Assembly (NCBI GenBank): GCA_026874595.1
Contig: CM049322.1
Coordinates: 40,668,840 to 40,732,839, forward strand
Direction: 5' to 3'
Source: Sipunculus nudus
Taxonomy: Eukaryota; Annelida; Sipuncula; Golfingiida; Sipunculidae
DNA: 64,000 nt
A program made the position numbers and the translations under genes. Of the stretch, positions 1 to 12,701 are shown in pieces. Within the stretch, counting starts at the first letter, position 1. Every line of letters begins with the position of its first letter. The notes below the pieces were generated by a model that saw only the letters and a list, made by a program, of their open reading frames with translations, searched no databases and was not told the origin of the DNA.

Positions 1-334
1 ATTACAACTTTGGGAAAATTACATAAATGGCTACAACTTTTTGAAAAAATAACCTGGAGTCTTAAAATTTTATTTATTTATAGGGCTTAGTCCGTTGTTT
101 GAACTGTGTATATCATTCAGACCATAGATATTAGATTGAGCGTTGAGTGTAAGAGTGTCTGTTTGTCTTTCTTTCAACATTTTATCATAAATGTATCAAG
201 ATCTTGCGATTTACGGACAAAAATGAAAACATATCCTTATTCCAAGGGCTAAAATTATTTTTATACCAATTACAGTGTACAAGAACATTTGAGAGGTGTG
301 CACATAGAGGTTAGCCTGAATTAAAGATTTTAAC

Positions 335-2030
335 AACTAGATGTGTCGGAACGACACGAATGCCCCCGCCTGGGGCAAATAAAAAAAATATTTGTTAAAT
401 TTTGTAAAAAAATTTTTAAGCTCAGGAGATGTCCTATGGTCAAAAGTAGGTCAACAAGGGCAAAATGCAAACTCGATCTGTAATGAGTCATTATCAAGCA
501 ACACACCAAAAATCAGGCCAGTATCTGCAGGCATTGTGAAAAAAGTCCATACATGTGCATTCTTCATAAAAAATTCTGTCTTTCATGAAATTTTCTATGT
601 TCAGGATCTGTCATATGGTCAAAAATAGGTCAACTGGGACGAAACGCGAACTCGATCTGTAAGTGGTCATTATGCGCCCACAGACGAAACATTAGGCCAG
701 TATCTGTAAGCACTGCACTGCGAAACCAGAATATTGGCAAAAGCTGATAATCAGTTATAAAATTAATTTGGAGAGGTATATACCATGTTTCATAACAATC
801 CACCAAAAGCTTCCTGAGAAATAAGCTCCTAGGTTTTTTTCTATACTAAGCTCTGTGACCTTTAAGAGTAGGTCAAGATCACCCACCTTTGAACTGGACC
901 AAGATTGTGTAAATATCATGCAATAGCACTGAAGAAATGAAGTTCCTGTGTTGAATACCCTTGGGGATAACCTGCACAAAAGGCCAAAATTGAAAAATCC
1001 GATAAAAATTCATTAAAAATTAGAAATTGTAGGTGGTGCCACCAAAATTGTGACCATCATTCCAAATGATCATAGTAAGTTTTGTGAAAATCCAGACAAC
1101 GGTTCCTGAGATATAAGCTTCTGAGTATTTTTGTATAATCAGCTCTAAAACAAAGAAAATTAGGTCAAGGTCACCAATATTTGCACTTGACCAAGATTTT
1201 GTTGAAATACATCTTCACTGATGAAATAAAATTCCAACGGTGAATCCTTTTAGAGATATCCCACTCACAAGTTTAAAGTTAACAGACGCGGGACGGACGG
1301 ACGCCGGACGGACAGATAGACGGACGGACAGACAGACAGCTTGGTTGACGACAATAGCCCATCAGCCTATGAGCTGAGGGCTAAAAACGGCGGTACATGT
1401 ACATTTGCACTTGTCATGGAAATTTATATTTTTCATGAAATTTTCTAAGTTAAGGAGCCGTAAAACGGTCAAAAGTAGGTCAACCGGGACGAAACGCGAA
1501 CTCGATCTGTAACTGCTCATTATCTGCCCATACACCAAAAATCAGGGCAATATCTGCAGGCATTGCGAAAAAAAGTCCGTAAATGTGCATTTGTCATGGA
1601 AATTTATATTTTTCATAAAATTTTCTAAGTTAAGGAGCCGTAAAACGGTCAAAAGTAGGTCAACCGGGACGAAACGCGAACTCGATCTGCAACTGGTCAA
1701 TATCTGCCAGCACACCAAAAATCAGACCAATATCTGCAGGCATTGCGAAAAAAAAGTCCGTACATGTGCACTTGTCATGGAAATTTATATTTTTCATGAA
1801 ATTTTCTTAGTTAAGGAGCCGTAAATCGGTCAAAAATAAGTCAACCGGGACGAAACGCGAACTCGATCTGTAACTATTCATTATCTGCCCACACACCAAA
1901 AAACAGGGCAATATCTGCAGGCATTGCGAAAAAAAGTCCATACAACTGTTTGATTTCGGAATGACGGAAGGATGGAAGGACGGACATGGGTAAAACTATA
2001 TGCCCCGGCCACTTTGTGACGGGGGCATAA
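335..2030 (+). mobile_element. tandem-repeat transposon (pearl/HINE-like), interrupted copy
   Basis: Starts with AACTAGATGTGTCGG, containing the perfect hairpin GTGTCG-GAA-CGACAC (343-357), then ATGCCCCCGCC. It holds about two plus three copies of a ~180-bp unit (anchor CTCGATCTGT near 472, 652, 1501, 1681, 1862) and ends in a GC hairpin at 2001-2027 followed by TAAAAA. The same start, unit and end recur at 59475-60683. Bivalve 'pearl' elements have this design (tandem core between fixed ends); membership is inferred. Confidence 0.8.
727..1386 (+). mobile_element. second repeat family nested in the tandem-repeat element
   Basis: The 180-bp unit breaks off at about 727 and resumes at about 1386. 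The insert ends with GGACGGAC-type tandem motifs (1287-1340), then ATAGCCCATCAGCCTATGAG and GAGGGCTAAAAA. It contains no usable frame. Boundaries are estimated from where the unit homology stops. Confidence 0.55.
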
Positions 2031-3805
2031 AAATATTTTCAGCCATTTTTTTTCAAAAGTCCCACAAATTGGGAGTGGTTAGCACAGAAAGTGTGAACGC
2101 ATATCATGCCAAAATACATAAAGGTGGTTTACATGTATGTAATTAAAGAAAAACTGGATATACAAATGGTTTGTCGATCACTTAAAACCTGTTCCCCTTG
2201 ACACAGACAACTGAGGGATAATAGGGAATCAGCTTAACATCAGGTCAAGGTCTGTCACCTCAGATTAATATTATGCCCAAAGTTCATTTTTTTTTAAATC
2301 AGTCAAATGTGAGATCTAGCAGTAACACTGGCAGGAGGAAGATACAACAAAAAAGAACCCCAAAAAAGTAATTTGCACATTTTTTCGCGACTTCACAACT
2401 TTCAGAGGCGTGTATATAAAGGCGTGTGTTTCCGACAAAGAAAATATAACAGAGCAAGGTCTGTTAAAGTTAAGCAAGGAATACCAAATTACGGCGTCTA
2501 TGGGTACCTGGCCAGTGGGTCGAAGCTGAATTTAAATATTACGGATAGTCTGGATGATTGTAATTGGCACTAATACCAGGAAAATGTTCTTAAAAGCAAT
2601 TGGAACTGGTTTGCGAGGTAGGTTAATGGGTTTTGTTATTTGTCATGTTGTATTCAAATGAATTTATATTTTACTGCATTACTTATAATGGGACATCATA
2701 TCACATCCATGCATAATAAACTAAATATACCCACATAATGTTAGAACATCCACTGTATTGGATGCTAAAGGAAGCGCTTAATGTATTCAGATTTAAATTT
2801 ATTCAATCCCTGTTATAGGGAAACTTTAATATGGATGAAAACTAAACAGAAAATTCATTAAAGAAGATGGCAGGAAAAGTAAGCGTTTTATCGCTCACAA
2901 TTTTATTTAATTGCACGAAAGAAAACAAATCACTTCATTTCTGGGTGTGGCAGATCAGTTATACTAGATATTAGATATGTTCTTCCGACTGCAAAAGATT
3001 GCCAACCTTTAATGAAGATGTTGAATAACACGCATGTTGACATTTATATGAAAATCGTATAGTAAAAAATCCTTACACCAAAATTTCATAACTCATTTGT
3101 TTTATATAGTATGAACCATGTAATCAAGCATATGTAGAATCAAAATCACTTTACTTCACAAAAATGGTAGGTGCCTTTTTTGCTTTTCAAGATATATTTG
3201 AAAATTACCAGTTGTAGTTGAATGTATTGATTTATTCACTAACTGGTCCATGTCATACCTATTTCGTGTAATCCGCGAGCTTGCATTTGTTTTCTGGGAC
3301 TCCCTGAAACACTTGTCAATTGATAGAAGGACATACAAAATCCTATGGGGTGGAGGATAGGTAATGAGATTAAAATAAAAATGTATAACTGTACAAATAA
3401 GCTGATCCTGGGCATGGGCATACACTGAAGTACTTAATACACTCCAAATAAATATGCCCAAATTTTACCTTATATCCATTTGTATGCTTTGGCATCATGT
3501 TTCACCATCGAAATGTGGCAGGAACGGAAGCATATTCCAACATTTAAGTACGTTAGATTAAAACTTTTGTGCGGATGTGTATGCATTAAAAGTATCTCGG
3601 TTTATCAATGCATCAGCAAATATATTCCTAGTATTATTTTTAACCATTAAAACAAATAAATACTCTATAATTTATTTTTTTCAACTAACTCGAATATCCT
3701 GTGAGATACCCTGTTTTATGTTTCAGATTTAAATACTTGTGTATTTCCAGTAGTCTAAACAAAATATATTACTTGGAGCACAGCTTAAAAAGGCCATAAT
3801 CCTAG

Positions 3806-3970
3806 CACTACTGTGCAAAGCATCGCTTCCAGGTGCTATTGGACCAGTTTCCTAAGGAGTCTGAAGGATGTTTAGTTAAACTGGAGGAGCTTTTTAAGGC
3901 GCAGTTGCCACATTCAGGAGACCCAGAGTTTGATGCTGAGGATTTAGGGGTTGGTTCACTGTTAAGATAA
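3806..3970 (+). CDS. possible orphan terminal exon, unrecognised
   Basis: Open frame of 54 codons to TAA, with no ATG, just after an acceptor-like ATAATCCTAG. It encodes an amphipathic, coding-like peptide (FQVLLDQFPKESEG, then CLVKLEELFKAQLPHSGD and PEFDAEDLG). No family recognised and no partner exon seen. It could be a relic of a retroposed gene. Confidence 0.25.
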   Translation, partial: HYCAKHRFQVLLDQFPKESEGCLVKLEELFKAQLPHSGDPEFDAEDLGVGSLLR

Positions 3971-4100
3971 AATCCTAAAAATAGGCCAAACAACCAAAGC
4001 CCTTATGCTCCGCCCCTTTGCCCTTATTATGCCAATGAGTAAAAAAAAACTATTACACGGGAGGTTTTCCATGTCTATGGTCGCGAGAGCTGTTTAATAG

Positions 4101-4136
4101 TGACGTCACAATGGTCGGTCACATTGACTGACGTCA
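4101..4136. promoter_or_regulatory. pair of perfect CRE palindromes
   Basis: TGACGTCA occurs at 4101-4108 and 4129-4136, 28 bp apart. This is the full CREB/ATF site. No gene start is visible next to it, so a regulatory role is speculative and the pair may belong to a repeat. Confidence 0.3.
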
Positions 4137-4629
4137 TCCGTGCAAGGTAATACATTATTATTCACTCGGCACTCGGTTGAATACCTCCTGGAATTTTTCG
4201 CCTGGAACTTTTCATAATCCCTCTTTAGATAAAAATATCCCGGAAAAATGTGCAAATTTTGCGCTTGTCAGGTGATTGACTGCTTACTTGGCCAACGGCA
4301 ATTTGAGTGGTTGCTAACAACCGCTCTGCTCATGTTGACTTATTGAATTAATATGCGATGAATGTCAAATAGATTTCATGGTTAGGTCAATCGTCAAAGA
4401 AAACAGCTGGCCAAGATATTTATAATGCTCTTTAATTGTTTCCTTTAAACAGGACATAAAGAAGGAAGCTCTTGGGAAAGCCAAGAGGCTCTATATCTTG
4501 CAGATCAGCCAGGTACTGCCTTTAACTGTTCTTTGATATAGCAAATGCGATAGTTTTCAGTGGAGAATGGGGTTCATAGACATATTGTTACCGGTTGAAT
4601 ATAAAAGCAGTTCCTATCGTCTCAAAAGT

Positions 4630-4860
4630 GAAGCTTGCTGTGCTAGCGGAGTGGTTAGAACGCCGGACATGTGCGCCATCGATATGGGAAGGAATTAGGG
4701 ATCCGCCCAATGCTTTTTCTGGAGCAAAATATCTTTAAAAAAATTAGGGGCCGTCTGTGATGACTCCAAACTGGTGGTTCGAAGTAATTGGGTAATTACC
4801 GCCACCTAGTTTATCAGAAAGTGTGGCTCCTTGGTTTTAAGTTCTTGTTCTGATAGCAGA
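4630..4860 (+). repeat. degenerate tRNA-like SINE fragment
   Basis: A-box-like TAGCGGAGTGGTTAGAACGC is followed by a GGTTCGA-like site near 4777. Spacing is too wide for a tRNA, and no cloverleaf forms. Called as a decayed tRNA-derived SINE. Confidence 0.3.
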
Positions 4861-5250
4861 ACGCTTTTTAGAGGGGGCGTGTTAAGAGATACATATAAAA
4901 CTATTTATTATATACGTGACGTTACCTCTCTATTTCATTTCATGCTTGTAAAGTAAGAGATTTATACAGGAACACCTGTATATTAAACATCAGAAATGTT
5001 GAGAAAAAGACGTAGCTCTCCTTAGCCAAAAGACGAAAGATTATGAAGATTGTCAGGGCTTAAGGGAAACCTTAAATAGGTGGCTCCAAACTAAATTTGA
5101 AGCGATAAAACTGGATATACAAGTAAGAAATACTTGGCATAAGTAAATAGGTACATGTTAGGACCTTTCAGGTTTTAATTTTCATATTTTTTGTGTTTTA
5201 CAGCTTTTTTATTTATATCGGAAGGCAGTACTACTTTTAATCCATTCTGA

Positions 5251-5418
5251 TTTCCATCAGCTTACAAGATTTCCATCAGCTTACAAGCTTTCCATCAGCT
5301 TACAAGCTTTCCATCAGCTTACAAGCTTCCCATCAGCTTACAAGCTTTCCATAAGCTTACAAGCTTTCCATCAGCTTACAAGCTTTCCATAAGCTTACAA
5401 GCTTTCCATAAGCTTATG
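5251..5418 (+). repeat. 19-bp minisatellite, about nine copies
   Basis: Unit TTTCCATCAGCTTACAAGC repeats head to tail. Later units change CATCAG to CATAAG, which creates extra AAGCTT sites. No spacers, so it is not a CRISPR array. Confidence 0.9.
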
Positions 5419-5628
5419 ATCACCGTACTATCACACTTTATATAAAAAGAATAAAGATAAAGAACGGAAAAAATAATAAAATCAAGATGAAAATACACTT
5501 CAGTTCATACAATACTGAGATAACATCAATAAAAAATTATAATAATAATAATAATTATAGTTATTTTAATAATAATAAAATTGATAATAATAATGCAAGA
5601 AATTTTCATATTTTTAAAACTATAAAAA

Positions 5629-5631
<3 letters not shown>

Positions 5632-5675
<44 letters not shown>

Positions 5676-5815
5676 TTTCTAACAAAAGATATAAGAGAAA
5701 TATCTAAGCCTGGTTTAAATGTAACTTTAACGGGAAACATAATACAATATTATTTTAAACCTTATACTTAATTATAATATATCTGAAATATCACACAGAC
5801 AATAATGGTTATATA

Positions 5816-5898
<83 letters not shown>

Positions 5899-6577
5899 TT
5901 ATAAAAGTATAAGTTTTGTTATGAATTTGTTGATTGTTGGACCCCGTATTTCATCGTCTATTGAGTTTGGAGGTTCCAGTTCATTAATAAACTCAACAGT
6001 AAATTTTCCAGGGTTCCAGTAGAGTAAATACATGGTTACAAAACTCAATCAAACGTGACATATATATTGGCACATGAAGCGCGTGTCACGGATATTTCAG
6101 AACAACTATCAAATGCCATCAGCGATATTACATAAACATGAGTGTAATTAAACATGTAATCGAGACATGTGGTCTGGTGGATGGCGCCAGTGAGGCGTGG
6201 AACGGAAGCACGAGGCGCCTTACATGTGTACATACTTACCCATTACTCGCATAGGGGTGGCGCGTATATGGGTGGGTTAATGTGGTGTGTATCTCCACTC
6301 GTTCATCCAGTGCTTTCAGACACATGGCAGGAAACGTGGGTGATTTAAAGTCACGACGTACAACATCCTATATTTACAAGGCATGATACATGTTGCAAAG
6401 TTATAAACAGACAAACAAATGATATAAGCACGGAATCGTTATTCCATAATGCGCAGAGATTAATCAATAAATGTTAATACAATGAAATTTTTATATAAAA
6501 GCACTTGAATATTATAAATAACTTGTATGTAACGCCTCATATGAAACATTTAAATCATATAAATACATTAAGTGCCC

Positions 6578-6629
<52 letters not shown>

Positions 6630-7271
6630 TTATTTATTTATTTATATATCAAAACATGAAACTGCTGTTAAATTTTTTATATACATAAACATTTTAATTT
6701 TATATTATAACAGGTAATTTAAATGTCATATATAATACATCCGTTTATGTCAGTATTGAGGATACGCATAAATGTCACATAATTTTTAAACGATTGTACC
6801 TGAATATTGTATATTAGGATATAATAAGGATCTATTGGCTCATTTAATCAATTAATGATAAACTATAAGTATTTTGTTTGAAGCTTTGTAAACGGAGAAG
6901 GGGGGTCAGCATGGAATTATTAAAAACAAAGTGTTGAAAACATATATTCATATAGGTGACAGGCTATATGTGTGGTAGGTGGGAACCATAAGATTATGGG
7001 GGAGGGGCTTTCGTTTTCATTGTTGTAGCTGAGAAAGGGGGGGGGGGATATTATTGGGGGGGGGGGGGCTGGTGGCGTGTCCGGGAAATATTTAGAGGGG
7101 GCTTCGGTCCGTAATTTCTTTTCATGTCCCTCTAACATTTTCTCATCACACTAGGCCCATGATACAATAACATATTTATTATATAAATATATGAAGGATT
7201 TTTATATAAATAGATGAGTAAATATTATATAGTTCTAGGATAAGTTAATATACTATAATGACACGAATATG

Positions 7272-7326
<55 letters not shown>
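5632..7326. repeat. TA-rich intergenic block with several TA/TG microsatellites
   Basis: TA runs at about 5632-5676, 5811-5874 (continuing as TG to 5898), 6581-6640 and 7277-7326. G-runs of 8-10 bases at 7035-7070 lie between them. Predicted peptides are artefacts of ATATAT (Ile-Tyr repeats). Confidence 0.85.
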
Positions 7327-7327
<1 letters not shown>

Positions 7328-7915
7328 TCCATATTAATTACATTGATATAGGTTAGATGAATGGAATGCAAATGTTTCTTTATTTCACTTCCTCAATATT
7401 GTCTTTTTTTCAAGTACCAATTTTAAATTGAGCTTCTGTTCCTTCAAATACCGACACCCATTTTTCACAATCACCTCCGTAAGAATAATTAGTTTAATTT
7501 AAATACTACCTTGTGTAATTTTGTCCAAATGTGAAATTAATCAATACGTGCCGGTTTGCGTATATGAAGGGAGAGGAATCCCTGGAGAATTTTATGAAAA
7601 TGTGGGCTGCACGCCCCCATAAAGACCAATCACATTTAAATCAAAAATTTGGTGCGGAGTGCTCATAATCAGTTCTACCACTCAGCCCTGAACAAGTGGT
7701 TCCTCTCCGGGTGACAGAGAGTAAGTGATGAATTTCATATGTTTATAAGAATGCTTACGTTTATATATTTAAAAAAATGTGTTAATCTTTAAATTTTACA
7801 TCCATTGTTTCATTCATAGATGCTAAAATATATTTCATATATTTGCATCAGAAAGTGTATACACTTTGAACTACGGCACTATCTTTTCAGATATTCACCC
7901 ACATCAAATTAAAAG

Positions 7916-7968
<53 letters not shown>

Positions 7969-7970
<2 letters not shown>

Positions 7971-9434
7971 CGGTGGCTGATTTAGGACACAGAAAAAAAA
8001 ATATTTATCTCGAGATCTCGAGATAACATTTCGCAAAAAAAAATTTTGAGGAAGCAAAAAAAAAAATTTTAGGAAGCAAAAAAAAATTTTAGGAAGCAAA
8101 AAAAAAATTTTTAGGAAGCAAAAAAAAAAATTTAGGAAGCAAAAAAAAAAAATTTTTAGAAAGCAAAAAAAAAAAAATTTTAGTAAGCAAAAAAAAAATT
8201 TTTTAGGAAGCAAAAAAAAAAAATTTTAGAAACGAAAAAAAAAAAAATTTTTAGGAAGCAAAAAAAAATTATCTTTCGAGATCTCCAGATAAAATGTTAC
8301 ACTTGTACGAACCATTCGAAACTGAATTGACATAAAACAAAGCTACCTTATGGGGACAGTATACGTTAAAAGTGCTTACTAGTGCAATTATAAAACAAAG
8401 AACATGTATACTGTGTTTAACTGAACGGTAATACAATATAATTAATTTAAAATCAATCAAATTTGTATATCCCCTGAGATAAGGCGAGTTGAAGAAAAGT
8501 TCAATATAAATTCAATATTTAATTATTCATATCCGTAAGGAAGATGTCAAAGCCTAAAGAATCTGAAACATTCTTCCTGAACGGCGGATTCGGAGCCATG
8601 TCTGATAAATCACTCAAATAGAAATGTTTAGGTCTGCATGCATGCATTGTGGGTACCTTATTATTTTAAGAATACAAACAAATATGAGCTTCTTATAGAA
8701 ACACGCTTTTTGTACAATTTCTTTCAGTTTTTGTTTTATTGAAATGGTGTGTTGTTTTATGGAACATGTATTAGACCATCTCTCATCATGATTTTTCTTC
8801 AGCAAAATGCTCTGCTTTGGTCTTAAAGTCGCTATTCACCTGCCTTATTTATAGAATCTTTGTAATACAGGCTAACTCTGCATATACATATTAAAGAAGT
8901 GAAAGTAATCATAAACATAATCTAGGTAAACATAATCTATTAACCTTTCATAAAAATGAGCCAATGCCATGGGTAAAGGCGGTGTCTTTGTCTATATCCA
9001 GGTTTTTTTATAACATGGGTCGGGGGGGGGGGGTGCAAAAATTGCCACCGATCGTAATAGAAAGACGTCCGGCAGAAACATCTGGCTTCAATTCAGAGAT
9101 TACAGATTTCTGTAAATGACAAATACTGCATTGCTTCACATGCTCTAACGAATATCAACTAGTGATCTTTCAATAACTCGGTTACATGTTTTTTATCTGT
9201 ATGTTAACACTTGCTCAAGTGCCTTGTATACAATTAGGTTTTACCTAAATTTTTTTTTTTGCTTCCAAATTTTTTTTTTTGGCTTCCTAAATTTTTTTTT
9301 TTGCTTCCTAAAAATTTTTTTTTTTGCTTCCTAAAATTTTTTTTTGCGAAATTCTATGTCGAGATCTCGAGATGTTATCTCGAGATCACGAGATAAATAT
9401 TTTTTTTCTTTGTCCTAAATCAGCCACCGTAATA
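7969..9434. mobile_element. foldback/MITE-like element with long subterminal repeats
   Basis: Inverted ends: CGGTGGCTGATTTAGGACA at 7973 and its reverse complement ending near 9430, both next to TA-rich DNA. Each arm continues with a CTCGAGATCTCGAG palindrome, then TTTCGC, then a ~20-bp tandem of poly-A plus TTTTAGGAAGC (about ten units left, five right). Arms are about 300 and 190 bp around about 950 bp of interior. No transposase frame, so it is nonautonomous. The interior could also be host DNA caught between two inverted solo copies. Confidence 0.75.
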
Positions 9435-9858
9435 TATATATATCATAATGTATTATTATTAGTTCATATAATAAGTAAGTTCAAAATAAATATTTACATA
9501 TTTATGAAAATTAACTTTGCCATGGTATCCTGACGTCACTTAATTATACTATGGTATAAAAATTAGTTTTGACTATATATCAGTATTGACTATCCTATAC
9601 ATAATGTATCATGTTTATTAGCGCAAACTCAACTGATCATATAATTCCCTTTATCTGCTTGGGATTATTATTATTATTTTTTTGTATTTCTTTAAACATT
9701 CCTTTTCAGTAAGTTGTTGTGACAGTGAGTATTTGACTCCAGCTCAGTTATAAAAGGTAACATGGAGAGCACTTGCCCAATGTTTAATACCTTATTTTGC
9801 TACCCTCAAATTAAATCATTGCATTTATTCCTTGTAAAATATGTGCGTATATATGTAT

Positions 9859-10256
9859 ATACTTGTATTTTTGTTGCCTTTTTGTTCGCGACGGTTTCAA
9901 ATTCGCGATATTTGCAAAACGGAAATAAGTGCGAGAATAAACCTTTCGGTAATAAGCAGCCTAATCGACAGTTTGGCTTGTCAAATGGCAAAAGAATAAT
10001 ATTACATGTTAAACATGTAATAATAATAGATCTTGTAGGTCACCCGTAAATCTAATATAGCAATAATAAATTATTTAAGACCATTCAAGTAATCTGCATA
10101 TAGTTTCCGTTCATTCGATATTCCCTTGGGGTCCTGTCCAATCGTCACTATTTTGAGGACATTTAATTTAATATGAAAACGGAGCCCTCACGAAACAAAG
10201 AAAATGTGAAAATCGCAAAGTTCTAACCCCGCGAATATGAAACCAACCACAGTATA
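9859..10256. mobile_element. CGCG-rich MITE, copy 1
   Basis: Left end TTGTTGCCTTTTTGTTCGCG leads into TTTCAAATTCGCGATATTTGC. The right end is the inverse of TATACTGTGGTTGGTTTCAT and ATTCGCGGGGTT. About 400 bp, no coding capacity. Same family as the elements at 15704 and 23738. Confidence 0.65.
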
Positions 10257-10879
10257 TATATATATATATTGGTATCGCCTCAACAATACTTCTACACCAC
10301 CGGAACGTCATACCCGTATCAGTAGGCGGTGTGATAGCTGCCTCCCCGCCAGCGAACATATATATATATATATAGTATCTAGGAAGGGCTAATTAGCCTG
10401 GTAACGGGTAAAGTGGTCGGGTCATCTCTTTCCGAAAATATTGGGCAATATCCGCTCATGGTTTGCATCTAAGTCGGATTATAATGAAGCAGTTAACTTT
10501 AGTCTGGAAGTAGTACGTTTTGCGTCCGCAACATAGTTCGTTTTACAAAAGCCTAAATCTATAAAAAAAAATAAGTTAATCTGATTACTATGCTGCAAAA
10601 AGGAATATACTTTGTTCGGAAGGATAAGTTCAATGGTAGCCAAACTGGCCTCACGCAGGCAAGAAACGGATATACCTGTACGCAATTAAAACCGTTTTAG
10701 TGTAAACCGTAATATGGTAAACGCAATAGCTGGAGACCACCTTTCAAACGGACTACAGTAAACCGAACTGATGCGGATTAGTGACCTAATGTGGACAGAG
10801 TAAATCGATTCACGTTTAAGATTATTGGCTATAGAGCAGATACGGCCACAGATTTAAAACCGATTTAAAATCTTCGCAT

Positions 10880-11045
10880 CCTCGCCCCATAATAAGGGAG
10901 AGAACGCAATCTCTTCGCTGTCGAAGTGGGTTTGATTCCCGGCGTGGCTGTGAGAGTGGGTTGTATAATGGCCCCGAGCAAGGTCGGTGTTTTTCCGGGT
11001 TTTCCATTTTCCTCCACCTCTTTAGACTACCGACAGCCACGAACT
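10880..11045 (+). repeat. tRNA-derived SINE fragment
   Basis: Contains a good B box, GGGTTTGATTCCCGGC (10928-10943), followed by GTGTTTTTCCGGGTTTTCC, a pyrimidine-rich body common in mollusc SINEs. The 5' tRNA half is weak, so it is not a functional tRNA. Confidence 0.5.
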
Positions 11046-12700
11046 ATGCCATGGAGAGTGCCTAGCATTAGTTATTATACAATTTATACAATTCATGTAT
11101 AATGTATAAAATTTAAAATATGTACTACAATACCCTCAGGTATATGCAATAAACCCTAGTGTGTCATATTCCGAAATATAATCAATTAGTGCATGGTAAT
11201 TTTGTTGTTAATATATGATTTATATTCTATGTATTCTTTATATTTTGGTAGTATCTTTTTTTTCTGATACGAAGAGATAGTATGCAACGTAAATCGTTAA
11301 ACGTATCGGCTTGTACCGAGACATCGAGAGTTTGCTACATTCTCTTGTTTATACCTATTCTTTAAACGACAGCCTTAAGTAACTAGAGCACACCAACAGA
11401 TATTCTTAGGACAGCTGCTTTTCTTTTCAGCGGATCATTTTCTGTAAATGAACGCCCATACATCGGGAATGTCCCTAACTGATGTTGTTGCTTTAAGATA
11501 CCTTCAAACCATTTAAAAGTTATCAAACAGTCTAAATTGATTTCAATATCCAAACAGTATTAATTTTGTATTTTTATTGACGTCAGCAGAATCACACACA
11601 TTTAGCCTCCATCCTTAAACTTCAATGAAAATTCGCCATCTCGTTCCTTCATTTTTGGTCCCAGAGTCCGAATAATAATTTATTTTTGTTGCCTCGGACC
11701 TCACCTGTATGTGTGCGTTGGTGTAACGCTGATACTTAAGCCCATACTGACATACCATAAACTTTCTGCACCTATTTAAACCAGTAATATATTGTTTTTA
11801 TAATAATGATATATTAAGGAACACTGTCATATAAGAATCAAGTAAATTTTAAACTCCATAATGGCCCAACCCGTTGATATAACAAAACTTTCAACCTAAG
11901 TTTTTTAAACATCAATGCTCATTAGTTTTGGAACGTATAAACCATATAAAGTTGAAACTTCAAAAATTTCATTTCCCGATTTATAGTGTAAGGCATTAGA
12001 CCTATCTACCACCCATTTTATCTTTAATTCGACTGACCCATTGATAGGCTACCCCTATTGTAAAGTAGGCTGGCCTACAACAGTGTGCAAAATGCCACTT
12101 TTTCTCTTGTGCTTGAAAGAACCATGCGTGGGCGAAGTGTCGGTACTTGGTTAAGTCATATTGACATGTTAAGGGGCCAAACGTAAATCGACATAAGGTG
12201 AAGTTTATTAGCCGCCACGATTGTTCTAGCTTCCCTGTTTAGCACGTTTCAGTAATAGACTGGCAGTATATGTTTCGGTCAGACCTTTCAGCCATTTGGT
12301 AATTTTAAACTTAAATTCCTGTATTGTTTTCTATTATCTGGTGGATAATCATACTATAGCATGACTTGTTCTGTCCTGGAACATGGAAGACTGGAATAAT
12401 TTTTACTCAAGCTGAAGATTATTCCCGCAATGGCGCTAACATAATGTGGGTTAAAAAACCTTGAAATAAATAATTACATGTTAAAGTATCGTCCTCACCT
12501 TTAAACATGAACAACAAGAGCAAGAACTGTCTCGAGGCCAATTTTGCAATTATAGTCGATTGAGGTCTCAGCTTTGATCTCAAGGCAAAATGGTTCGACT
12601 TTGAGACAGAGGAGAAGTTATTGTTATGAACTATATTCATAACATTTGTTGTAGTAATTTGTAATGGTTATTTAACTGACATTTTTAGATACAAATCCAA
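11046..12700. other. region upstream of SLC23, no gene seen
   Basis: Unique AT-rich DNA. It probably holds the promoter or noncoding 5' exons of SLC23, since an acceptor-like ATTTTTAG ends at 12688, but no TATA or leader exon could be assigned. Confidence 0.4.
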
Positions 12701-12701
12701 G

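Larger units (their letters stand above)
2031..5250. other. intergenic, mostly unique sequence
   Basis: Apart from the possible exon at 3806, the CRE pair and the SINE-like fragment, no gene, RNA gene or clear repeat is visible. Short frames here (for example 3156-3461 minus) lack codon bias or homology. Confidence 0.5.

Noticed and set aside
5251-5418. CRISPR-like short regular repeats
   Set aside because: The 19-bp units are directly adjacent with no spacers, and the genome is eukaryotic.
5487-5771. 94-codon Asn/Ile-Tyr-rich frame
   Set aside because: Produced by AAT and TA microsatellites; no splice or start context.
7968-8213. Phe-rich 81-codon minus-strand frame
   Set aside because: Translation of the poly-A tandem arm of the foldback element.
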